From Gammaproteobacteria bacterium (GTDB taxonomy: Bacteria; Pseudomonadota; Gammaproteobacteria; Steroidobacterales; Woeseiaceae): a stretch of 9,255 bases of DNA. The position numbers and the translations under genes were made by a program. Location: the NCBI GenBank assembly GCA_029881015.1, contig JAOUNK010000112.1, forward strand, positions 1-9,255, given 5' to 3'. Under the pieces are notes generated by a model. The model was not told where the DNA came from. It searched no databases and saw only the letters and a program-made list of their open reading frames with translations. Shown one piece after another: positions 1 through 5,389 of this stretch. Positions within the stretch are counted from its first letter, which is position 1. Each line of letters starts with the position of its first letter.

Positions 1-913
1 TCAGGTCCCCGATGTCGGTCCTGGACCGCGTTAGTCGCGCGTGCCGGCTGTTGAGACGCTCAGCCTCGAGCAGCGACACGACGATCTTTTCCATCTCCGC
101 GATCTCGGCTTTCAGGCTCTCGGCGTTTTCCTGATCTTCGATAAACTCCAGCGTCAGCCGCATCCTCGAAAGCGGGGTCCGTAACTCGTGACTGATGCCG
201 AGCAGAAGCGCTCTTTTCGCGTCCAGTATGTTCTCAACGTCGCCGGCCATGCGGTTGATGTCGTTTGCGAGATCGCCGAGCTGGTCGCTGCGAACGTTTT
301 CTATGCGAAAATCGAAGTTCCCTCGGCCGATACGTTCTGCGCCCGCGCGAATCGCGCGGATGGGGCGAAACAGCCAGCTGACCGCCGCATAGGCCAGCAA
401 GAGGAGGAACAAGCCGAGCCCCAGCACGAGCGGAACGAGCGCCGGTCCGCTGGACGTGTCGGAGATTCTCGGTGTCGCCACCACGATGTCGTAGCCGCCC
501 TGTTGCATGCGCAGGAAGTCGTGATGATCCAGGCTGGCGAAATCGACGTCCTGCAACTCGTCGGCCCAGGCGCTCGAATCACCGCTGAACCGGGGGCTGG
601 GCGCGAACTCCAGTTGCTCGAGCCGCGGGAACGCCACATCGGATGCCCAGTCGATGTCGGGACCCTGGATGCGAATGTCCACAGGCACTTTCTGCGTGAT
701 TGCCATGGCCCGGGCGATACTCGGCGGCACCCCGATGTCCTCGCGGACATAGCTCACGTGCAATGACAGGTGGCCGCTGACCAGTCCGCGAATCTGATCG
801 CTGTTATAGAAACGCTGGACCGCCTTGAACGTGCCGAATACGAACGCGCTTCCCAGGACGACGAAGATGACGAACAGGCGAAACGAGAGCGAACGGGAAA
901 GACGGCTAAGCAT
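1..913 (-). CDS. Sensor histidine kinase, RstB/CpxA-like (partial, C-terminus outside window)
   Basis: Inner-membrane sensor kinase expected to phosphorylate the response regulator encoded just upstream. I translated the minus strand from the ATG at 911-913, and the frame stays open for 304 residues to the window edge. Visible parts are a short cytoplasmic start, a first membrane helix at about residues 11-29, a periplasmic sensor region at about 30-157, a second membrane helix at about 158-180 (a Leu-rich run), a HAMP linker at about 181-233, and the dimerisation/phosphoacceptor helix with the H-box GISHELRTPLSRMRL, where His242 is the phosphorylation site. The ATP-binding domain (N, G boxes) would lie left of position 1 and is not seen. 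The start overlaps the regulator's stop by 8 bp (ATGCTTAG), so translation is probably coupled. The periplasmic domain is about 130 residues and I recognise no named sensor fold; the signal is unknown. The RstB-like label rests mainly on the partner regulator. Confidence 0.9.
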   Translation of the reverse strand, partial: MLSRLSRSLSFRLFVIFVVLGSAFVFGTFKAVQRFYNSDQIRGLVSGHLSLHVSYVREDIGVPPSIARAMAITQKVPVDIRIQGPDIDWASDVAFPRLEQLEFAPSPRFSGDSSAWADELQDVDFASLDHHDFLRMQQGGYDIVVATPRISDTSSGPALVPLVLGLGLFLLLLAYAAVSWLFRPIRAIRAGAERIGRGNFDFRIENVRSDQLGDLANDINRMAGDVENILDAKRALLLGISHELRTPLSRMRLTLEFIEDQENAESLKAEIAEMEKIVVSLLEAERLNSRHARLTRSRTDIGDL

Positions 914-1601
914 CTTTCAGTGGCACACCGATGAACGAATAGCCGCGGCCCCAGATCGTCTGGATGAAGCGCGGGGGTTTCACGTTGTCGCCGAGTTTCT
1001 GGCGCAGCCGGCTGACCATGATGTCGACGGACCGGGTGAGAATCGCCGCATCGATGCCGCGCAATTCACTCAATATGTCGTCGCGCGAGAGCTTCCGGCC
1101 GTGGCGCCGCGCGAGGATGAAAAGAAGCTCATATTCCATTGACGTTAAATCAACGAGTGATCCGTCGACGGAAACGGATCGCGTGTCCGGTTCGATTGTC
1201 AGGCCTTCGAAGCTCAACTTGCCGACCGATGAGCCCGCCGCCTCTGAGCGGCGCAAGGTCGCCTGCACGCGCGCCACCAGCTCGCGTGGCTCGAACGGCT
1301 TGCCGACGTAGTCGTCCGCGCCGAGCTCGAGACCCGACACCCGATCGATAACGTCGCCGCGAGCCGTCAGCATGATGATCGGAATGTTGCTGTTCTTGCG
1401 AACCTCGCGACAGATTTCGAACCCGTCTTTCCCCGGCAACATCACGTCCAGCAGAAGCAGGTCCGGATCCTCACGCGCCAGCTTCTTGAAACCCTCGACC
1501 GAGTCATAGGCGCAAATGAGGTTGATGCCGTGGCGCTTGAAATACGCCTGCATCAGCTCCGAGTGTTTCCGATCATCATCTATGAGAAGTACTTTTGTCA
1601 T
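906..1601 (-). CDS. OmpR/PhoB-family response regulator, RstA/CpxR-like
   Basis: Cytoplasmic DNA-binding transcription regulator of 231 residues. The receiver domain (about 1-115) has the acidic pocket in LLIDDD (Asp8-10), the phosphoacceptor Asp52 in LLLLDVMLPGKDG, the switch Thr79 in IIMLTAR and Lys101 in VGKPF. The C-terminal winged-helix domain (about 127-226) has the recognition helix around RSVDIMVSRLRQKLGD and the wing hairpin TIWGRGYSF. From memory, stretches such as PDLLLLDVMLPGKDGFEICR and the LRG...RSVD pattern resemble E. coli RstA more than PhoB or OmpR, and CpxR is close too. The start is fixed by the standard MTKVLLIDDD beginning. There is no well-spaced Shine-Dalgarno: only GAGG one base from the ATG. 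It forms an operon with the kinase (8-bp overlap) and is divergent from the DUF4397 lipoprotein gene, which is a likely target. All phosphotransfer residues are present. Confidence 0.95.
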   Translation of the reverse strand: MTKVLLIDDDRKHSELMQAYFKRHGINLICAYDSVEGFKKLAREDPDLLLLDVMLPGKDGFEICREVRKNSNIPIIMLTARGDVIDRVSGLELGADDYVGKPFEPRELVARVQATLRRSEAAGSSVGKLSFEGLTIEPDTRSVSVDGSLVDLTSMEYELLFILARRHGRKLSRDDILSELRGIDAAILTRSVDIMVSRLRQKLGDNVKPPRFIQTIWGRGYSFIGVPLKDA

Positions 1602-1607
1602 GCCTCA

Positions 1608-1638
1608 ATAATAGCGCTTGTCCGACCGGGAGTCGCAA
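1608..1638 (-). promoter_or_regulatory. Possible core promoter of the response regulator operon
   Basis: On the minus strand a TATTAT hexamer (1613 to 1608) could be a -10 element, with TTGCGA (1638 to 1633) as a -35 element. The spacer is 19 bp, longer than ideal. If used, transcription would begin within a base or two of the ATG at 1601, giving an almost leaderless message, which fits the absence of a properly spaced ribosome-binding site. This is a pattern match only. Confidence 0.25.
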
Positions 1639-1654
1639 CTACCTCGCGGCCCGA

Positions 1655-1684
1655 TACATTTGGAAACATCCGGTTACACCAATC
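1655..1684 (+). promoter_or_regulatory. Phased direct-repeat operator, probable RstA-like regulator site
   Basis: Three half-sites follow each other at exactly 10-bp intervals: tACATttGGa (1655-1664), aACATccGGt (1665-1674) and a partial tACAcc from 1675. One helical turn between direct repeats is how OmpR/PhoB-family dimers bind. Read against the E. coli RstA box as I recall it (TACATNTNGTTACA), 1655-1668 matches 10 of 12 defined positions and 1665-1678 also matches 10 of 12. The site sits between the regulator operon and the lipoprotein gene and could serve both. It lies about 75-105 bp upstream of the lipoprotein ATG. Binding by the neighbouring regulator is inferred. Confidence 0.6.
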
Positions 1685-1686
1685 GA

Positions 1687-1715
1687 CAGATCTCCGCAGC
1701 CCCTGTCTCTACAGT
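1687..1715 (+). promoter_or_regulatory. Possible activator-dependent core promoter of the lipoprotein gene
   Basis: TACAGT at 1710-1715 could be a -10 element. Seventeen bases upstream, CAGATC (1687-1692) is a very poor -35. A weak -35 directly downstream of the phased operator is what an activated OmpR/PhoB-type promoter would look like. The predicted start is near 1722, leaving a leader of about 37 nt. Low confidence, as no strong hexamer pair exists in this gap. Confidence 0.25.
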
Positions 1716-1758
1716 CGTTCCCTGACTGACCCGCACTGAATTCTAATCGGAGATCGAA

Positions 1759-3351
1759 ATGAAGAAACAAGCTTATGCAGTAACTCTGCTGTCTGCTGCC
1801 GTCTTTCTCGCCGCGTGCGAAGGCGACGATGGCATGAACGGCATGGACGGGGCCAATGGTGCTGACGGCACCGACGGCTTCAATTCCCTCGTCGTGACGC
1901 GCGACATACCCAGGGGCGACGCAGTCTGCCTGGGCGGCGGCCTGGCCCTTGACAGCGGCCTCGACACCAACCGCAACGGCGTTCTCGATGCCGGTGAAGT
2001 AACCGCAACGGAGTACCTCGAGTGCGAGGCTACGCCAATACTGCGAGCGCTGCACGCATCTCCGGATGCCCCTGCCGTCAACATCTGGGTCAACGGCGCA
2101 CCGGCCCTGACCGGCGTTGATTACGCACAGGGTTCGGGTTTCGTACCGGTCGTGGAAGACAACAACGTGCAGGTTGAAGCAATCATCCCGGGCGGTAACG
2201 CCGTCGTGATCGATGCGGATCTGCCGACACTCGACTACAGCACTGAAACGACGGTCATCGCCGTGGACGATGTTGCCGGTCCGGTACGTCCGCTCGTCAT
2301 CACGAACCCTTCGGACAGCCGCATTGCCGACGGTTACTTCCGCGCGCAGGTTGTACACGCCGCACAGGGCGCTCCTGAAGTCGATGTCTTCGTAACGGCA
2401 TTTGGGGCCGACCTGACCGCATCCGCACCGATCAATGGTGCTGGCACAGCGGTATTCTTCGAAGACTACACGGATCGGATCGAAGTACCCGCTGGTGATT
2501 ACCAGATCCGCATCACGCCTGACGACACGCCCGGAACGGTCGTTTACGACTCGGGCGAGATCTCGCTGGCCGCAGGTGCCGACCTGATGATCGTGGCGCT
2601 CGACAACACCGGTCCTGGCGACGCGCTCGTGCAGCTCGTTGTGCTCGATGGAACGGCAGCCTCCACGCTGTACGACACCAACACGCCGGCATCGGCCGTA
2701 GCTGTACACCTTTCTCCTGATGCGCCGGCTGTCGACATCCTCGCCGACGACAACAGCACTGCAGCCGTCGAGGCAATCGCACTGGTACGGGACGTTGCGT
2801 TCACCGAGTTCTGCGATATCAACAGCGTCCCCGCTCCGGGCGACTACACGATCAACGTCGCATTGAACTCGGACAACAGCACGATCGCCACGTCCTTCCC
2901 CCTCAATGTCATGCAGGGCGATGAGGTTACGGCCGTAGTCTCCGGCTTCGCGACGGGAGGTCTGACGCCGGCTATTGCGCCGATCGCGCTGCCGGGCAAC
3001 ACGCGCAGCGTTATCACCGAGACGAAGCTGCGTATCGCGCATGCCTCGCCGAGCACCGGCAATGTCGACCTCTACCTGGTACCTGCAGGGACGGACATCA
3101 ACACCGTCGACCCGACGTTTGCGGACGTGCCTTTCGGTGCCGATACGACGCAGCTCTCCATCGCCGCTGGCGACTATGATGCGTTCGTTACCGGTGCTGG
3201 CAGCAAGGCGGCCGCAATCTCCCTGCCGGGCCTCGCGTTCACGGGCGGCGAAGTCCTTGATGTGATAGCACGCGATCCGGCGGCTGGCGAAACCGGTCCG
3301 CAGGCCGTTGTCATTGACTACTCTGCTGTGCCTGTCTGCCCCACCCCCTAA
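1759..3351 (+). CDS. DUF4397 repeat lipoprotein
   Basis: Predicted outer-membrane lipoprotein of 530 residues, function unknown. Residues 1-19 are a lipoprotein signal peptide with lipobox LAAC (Cys20). The next residues are Glu-Gly rather than the Asp that retains lipoproteins in the inner membrane, so outer-membrane sorting is expected. Residues 25-40 form a short collagen-like Gly-x-Asp/Asn stretch. At 69-80 is an EF-hand-like calcium loop (DTNRNGVLDAGE) flanked by Cys57 and Cys89. The rest is built of four beta-rich units, each starting with an H-A/L-S-P-x-A-P-x-V-D type motif near residues 99, 200, 318 and 429, the hallmark of DUF4397. An ATG with GGAG six bases upstream (1749-1752) sets the start. 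It is transcribed divergently from the two-component operon and ends at the hairpin at 3401. A surface-adhesion or envelope-stress role is plausible but not shown. A 598-codon open frame on the opposite strand is judged to be a shadow. Confidence 0.93.
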   Translation: MKKQAYAVTLLSAAVFLAACEGDDGMNGMDGANGADGTDGFNSLVVTRDIPRGDAVCLGGGLALDSGLDTNRNGVLDAGEVTATEYLECEATPILRALHASPDAPAVNIWVNGAPALTGVDYAQGSGFVPVVEDNNVQVEAIIPGGNAVVIDADLPTLDYSTETTVIAVDDVAGPVRPLVITNPSDSRIADGYFRAQVVHAAQGAPEVDVFVTAFGADLTASAPINGAGTAVFFEDYTDRIEVPAGDYQIRITPDDTPGTVVYDSGEISLAAGADLMIVALDNTGPGDALVQLVVLDGTAASTLYDTNTPASAVAVHLSPDAPAVDILADDNSTAAVEAIALVRDVAFTEFCDINSVPAPGDYTINVALNSDNSTIATSFPLNVMQGDEVTAVVSGFATGGLTPAIAPIALPGNTRSVITETKLRIAHASPSTGNVDLYLVPAGTDINTVDPTFADVPFGADTTQLSIAAGDYDAFVTGAGSKAAAISLPGLAFTGGEVLDVIARDPAAGETGPQAVVIDYSAVPVCPTP

Positions 3352-3400
3352 CAGGGCAGCAGCGACATTATCCCCCCGCGCGAACATGCGCATCCCATTT

Positions 3401-3425
3401 ATCCCCGCCTCGTGCGGGGATTTTT
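3401..3425 (+). terminator. Intrinsic terminator of the DUF4397 lipoprotein gene
   Basis: ATCCCCGC (3401-3408) pairs with GCGGGGAT (3414-3421) around a 5-base loop, followed by a run of five T (3421-3425). It starts 49 bp after the stop codon. There is no T-run on the other strand, so it acts only rightward. Confidence 0.9.
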
Positions 3426-3459
3426 CTTGGGGCATTTTCGGAGGGAATTTGCAGGGGAC

Positions 3460-3496
3460 AAAAAAAACCGGGCCGGCAAAAAATTTGCCGGCCCGG
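3460..3496 (-). terminator. Intrinsic terminator of the Hsp20 gene
   Basis: A perfect 13-bp stem, CCGGGCCGGCAAA (3468-3480) with TTTGCCGGCCCGG (3484-3496), encloses a 3-base loop. On the minus strand it is followed by eight T (3467 to 3460). It begins 35 bp after the Hsp20 stop codon and is oriented only for leftward transcription, forming a back-to-back pair with the lipoprotein terminator at 3401. Confidence 0.95.
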
Positions 3497-3531
3497 CCTG
3501 TTCTAAAGGACTGCGCGTCCGGTGGTGTTGA

Positions 3532-3972
3532 TCAGGCAGCAACCTCGATCCGGCGCGGCAATGCCTTCGCCTGTTTCGGAATCAGGATCTCGAGTACGCC
3601 ATTGCGGCCGGTTGCCTTGACCTTTTCGGCATCGACGATGTCCGGCAGGATAAAGCGCCGATAGAAGCGACCGGCGCCGCGTTCCGCCCGGCGACGGACG
3701 ATGTTTTCGTCAGCCTTCTCGGCCTGGACAAAGCGTTCACCCGTGATGGTCAAAACGCCGCCTTCCAGCGTGACCTCGACATCCTTGGGGTCAACCCCGG
3801 GCACGTCGACGTAGAGCTGGAATTTTTCGTCGAATTCATTGATATCGACGCTCGGCACCCAATCCGCCGTGACGCTGCTGCTGTCATTGGTTGTGGCGCC
3901 CGAGAACAGCCGGTTAATGTCATCCTGCAACTGACGGATGCCCATAAAAGGATCGTAATTGACTAATGTCAT
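3532..3972 (-). CDS. Small heat-shock protein, Hsp20/alpha-crystallin family
   Basis: ATP-independent cytoplasmic chaperone of 146 residues that holds unfolding proteins for refolding. The N-terminus MTLVNYDPFMGIRQLQDDINRLF is the usual start of bacterial class A sHsps. The alpha-crystallin domain spans about 39-133 (DWVPSVDINEF, then VDVPGVDPKDVEVTLEGG, VLTITGER, RRFILP and the conserved ATGRNGVLEILIPK at 120-133). The short tail ends in RRIEVAA, where I-E-V fits the I-x-I/V oligomerisation motif. The start at 3970-3972 is chosen because GGAGG lies 7 bases upstream (3980-3984) and the family N-terminus begins there. An upstream in-frame ATG at 4057-4059 falls inside the heat-shock promoter and is rejected. 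A sigma-32-like promoter and an SD-burying leader suggest heat control at two levels. Gene length is normal and intact. The neighbour upstream is the NirS-porin operon, with no clear terminator between. Confidence 0.96.
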   Translation of the reverse strand: MTLVNYDPFMGIRQLQDDINRLFSGATTNDSSSVTADWVPSVDINEFDEKFQLYVDVPGVDPKDVEVTLEGGVLTITGERFVQAEKADENIVRRRAERGAGRFYRRFILPDIVDAEKVKATGRNGVLEILIPKQAKALPRRIEVAA

Positions 3973-3977
3973 TGCGT

Positions 3978-4022
3978 TGCCTCCAATATATAACTCTTTG
4001 AAAACATGGCAATTTACTGCCA
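3978..4022 (-). promoter_or_regulatory. Predicted fourU-like RNA thermometer in the Hsp20 leader
   Basis: In the minus-strand transcript UGUUUUCAA (4006 to 3998) can pair with UUGGAGGCA (3986 to 3978) over nine consecutive pairs, three of them G-U wobbles, around an 11-nt AU-rich loop. The whole Shine-Dalgarno GGAGG (3984 to 3980) lies inside this helix, mostly opposite UUUU, the arrangement that defines fourU thermometers such as that of the Salmonella small heat-shock gene agsA. Immediately 5', UGGCAG (4022 to 4017) and UUGCCA (4012 to 4007) form a second hairpin with a UAAA loop. Folding was done by eye with no energy calculation. Confidence 0.6.
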
Positions 4023-4033
4023 ACGTCTCCCAG

Positions 4034-4060
4034 AATTGGGGTGCGCGGCAAAGTTTCAAG
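4034..4060 (-). promoter_or_regulatory. Sigma-32 (RpoH)-type heat-shock promoter of Hsp20
   Basis: On the minus strand CTTGAAA (4060 to 4054) and CCCCAATT (4041 to 4034) are separated by 12 bp. These match the RpoH consensus CTTGAA and CCCCAT-T very well, with spacing at the short end of the usual range. The transcript would start near 4026-4029, giving a leader of about 55 nt that begins just before the predicted thermometer hairpins. Confidence 0.82.
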
Positions 4061-4145
4061 GCCGGCTGCAGGAATATTTTTGAAATCCTTCTTATTGATC
4101 CTGCCTATTCCGCGAGCCAGCCGGCTGTCCTCGCTCTGCCTGGCA
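4061..4145. other. Porin-to-Hsp20 intergenic segment without a clear terminator
   Basis: This stretch between the porin stop and the heat-shock promoter holds an imperfect inverted repeat: GCGAG (4112-4116) and CTCGC (4130-4134) flank the palindrome CAGCCGGCTG (4118-4127). No T-run follows on the minus strand, so it is not a convincing intrinsic terminator. Readthrough from the nitrite reductase operon into Hsp20, ending at 3460, is possible. Confidence 0.4.
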
Positions 4146-5387
4146 TCAGAATCCGGCGCTCAACATCACCCAGGCCTTGGTGGTATCCGTAAAGCCCGTT
4201 GAATCCGCATTGAACGCAGCCAGCTTCAGCAACAACGTGTAACGATCGCCGAGCGTCCTTGCCGCCGACAGGTCGATCTCACTGCCATAGTCACCACCAC
4301 CCGACTCGGCCGAAAAATCGTGGTAAACGAACTGCAGGCTCCACGCATCGATCCCGTAGGACGCCTTGAAGTAAAGATCCTCGAGCCCGGTCGCCGGTGT
4401 GGCAAGGAACTGGTCGGCCCAGCCGTTGAACGCGTGCAGCGTCGCAAGGGGCGTGCGAAAGCCCTGGCCATTGTCGCTGCCCAGCGATTCGAAGCCGATG
4501 CCCAACGAGAGCGCATCCTTGCCCCAGGTTCCCTGCAGACGGATATAGTTCGCGTCGAAACTCGCAGGTGCATTGGCAGCATCCGACTGGCGAGCAATAT
4601 CGGCAAGCACCACGGCCTGCCCGTCGCCAAGCGCGAACTTGCCCTGCAACCGGGCACCCAGCGTATTGGTGGAGAACGAGGCCGCATCGTCATTGTCGAT
4701 GAGGTAGGCATAGCCCACCACGTTCCAGTCGGCGTTCAGTTTGAAGTTGGCGTTCAGGAGATGTGTGTCCTGATCGTGATCACCGGCCGGCACCTCGGAT
4801 CCGAAGATGCGATTCACGTTGGCAACGTAGGCATAGAACAACTGCAACCTCTCCACGCCCTTGTACGTTACCGAGAGCGCGTCGTAGGTCTGTTCGTTCT
4901 GCCGCCAGCCAACACCGCCAACAAAGCGTTGATCGTCGAGCAGGATCCGTTGACGGCCAATACGAGCCTGCCATTCGTCGCCCGGCGCATACTGCAGGTA
5001 GAGCTGATTCAGGTCGGCTCCGTCCGGGTCTGCCACGACCGGGTACCGGGCGCGGTTTGGACCGCTCGTACCCATGCTGCTGTTGAAGTCATCGGCCAGC
5101 ACTTCCGCAACGTAGTCGAATTCGACGAAGCCTGACCAGTTTCGCCAGGCGCCCGTCTTGTAGTTCAGTCGCAAGCGCAGCGTCGATGCGCTGGCCTCTT
5201 CTGTGAACGAATCCTGGTCCACGAACTCGTAACGATAGCGAAGATCGAGGCCGGCATCGCCGGATGCTATCGCCGTGGCGAGATCCGTATCGGCATCTTG
5301 CTCCGCGACAGCCGCCGCTGTCAGCGACATGGTCAATGCCGCTGACAGCGCTGCCGCAAGATATCTACACGAAGTCTTGCGTGTCAT
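4146..5387 (-). CDS. Outer-membrane porin, alginate-export (AlgE-like) family
   Basis: Outer-membrane beta-barrel of 413 residues, likely a passive channel for anions or small solutes. Residues 1-28 form a Sec signal peptide with probable cleavage after AVA. The mature part is a series of short amphipathic strands with aromatic girdles (DLRYRYEFV, SGFVEFDYVAEV, QARIGRQRILLDDQRFVG, LQLFYAYVANVN, WSLQFVYHDF) and ends in Phe413, the usual assembly signal for outer-membrane proteins. The GRQR...DDQRFVG region and the overall length resemble alginate_exp/AlgE-like porins. Members beyond AlgE itself mostly have unknown substrates, and no alginate genes are nearby. The ATG lies 2 bp after the NirS stop codon with no well-placed ribosome-binding site (AGAGG is 13 bp away), so it is probably translationally coupled to NirS. 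Its place in this operon suggests passage of nitrite/nitrate or another substrate used with NirS, but this is inference. Confidence 0.82.
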   Translation of the reverse strand: MTRKTSCRYLAAALSAALTMSLTAAAVAEQDADTDLATAIASGDAGLDLRYRYEFVDQDSFTEEASASTLRLRLNYKTGAWRNWSGFVEFDYVAEVLADDFNSSMGTSGPNRARYPVVADPDGADLNQLYLQYAPGDEWQARIGRQRILLDDQRFVGGVGWRQNEQTYDALSVTYKGVERLQLFYAYVANVNRIFGSEVPAGDHDQDTHLLNANFKLNADWNVVGYAYLIDNDDAASFSTNTLGARLQGKFALGDGQAVVLADIARQSDAANAPASFDANYIRLQGTWGKDALSLGIGFESLGSDNGQGFRTPLATLHAFNGWADQFLATPATGLEDLYFKASYGIDAWSLQFVYHDFSAESGGGDYGSEIDLSAARTLGDRYTLLLKLAAFNADSTGFTDTTKAWVMLSAGF

Positions 5388-5389
5388 TT

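Noticed and set aside
188..766. A plus-strand open frame of 192 codons opposite the histidine kinase.
   Set aside because: The minus strand carries a continuous kinase with membrane helices, HAMP and H-box; the plus product is low-complexity Arg/Glu/Ala-rich.
1639..3435. A 598-codon open frame on the minus strand, opposite the DUF4397 lipoprotein gene.
   Set aside because: Its translation is Arg/Asp/Val-rich with no signal, domain or hydrophobic core and runs through the plus-strand terminator. The opposite frame has a lipobox, ribosome-binding site and recognisable repeats. It reflects high GC at third codon positions.
3973..4059. A 29-residue N-terminal extension of Hsp20 from the ATG at 4057-4059.
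   Set aside because: It would place the start codon inside the heat-shock -35 element and ahead of the expected transcript start, and it does not resemble sHsp N-termini. The GGAGG supports 3972.
4081..4105. TTGATCCTGC near 4096 as half of an FNR/Dnr box (TTGAT-N4-ATCAA) for denitrification control.
   Set aside because: The second half-site is absent. No full FNR/Dnr-type box was found in the window, and the operon promoter lies outside it.
4112..4134. Inverted repeat after the porin gene as a terminator.
   Set aside because: The stem is imperfect and no T-run follows on the minus strand.
4320..5135. A 271-codon plus-strand open frame opposite the porin.
   Set aside because: The minus-strand porin has a signal peptide, barrel strands and C-terminal Phe; the plus frame has none of the marks of a real gene.
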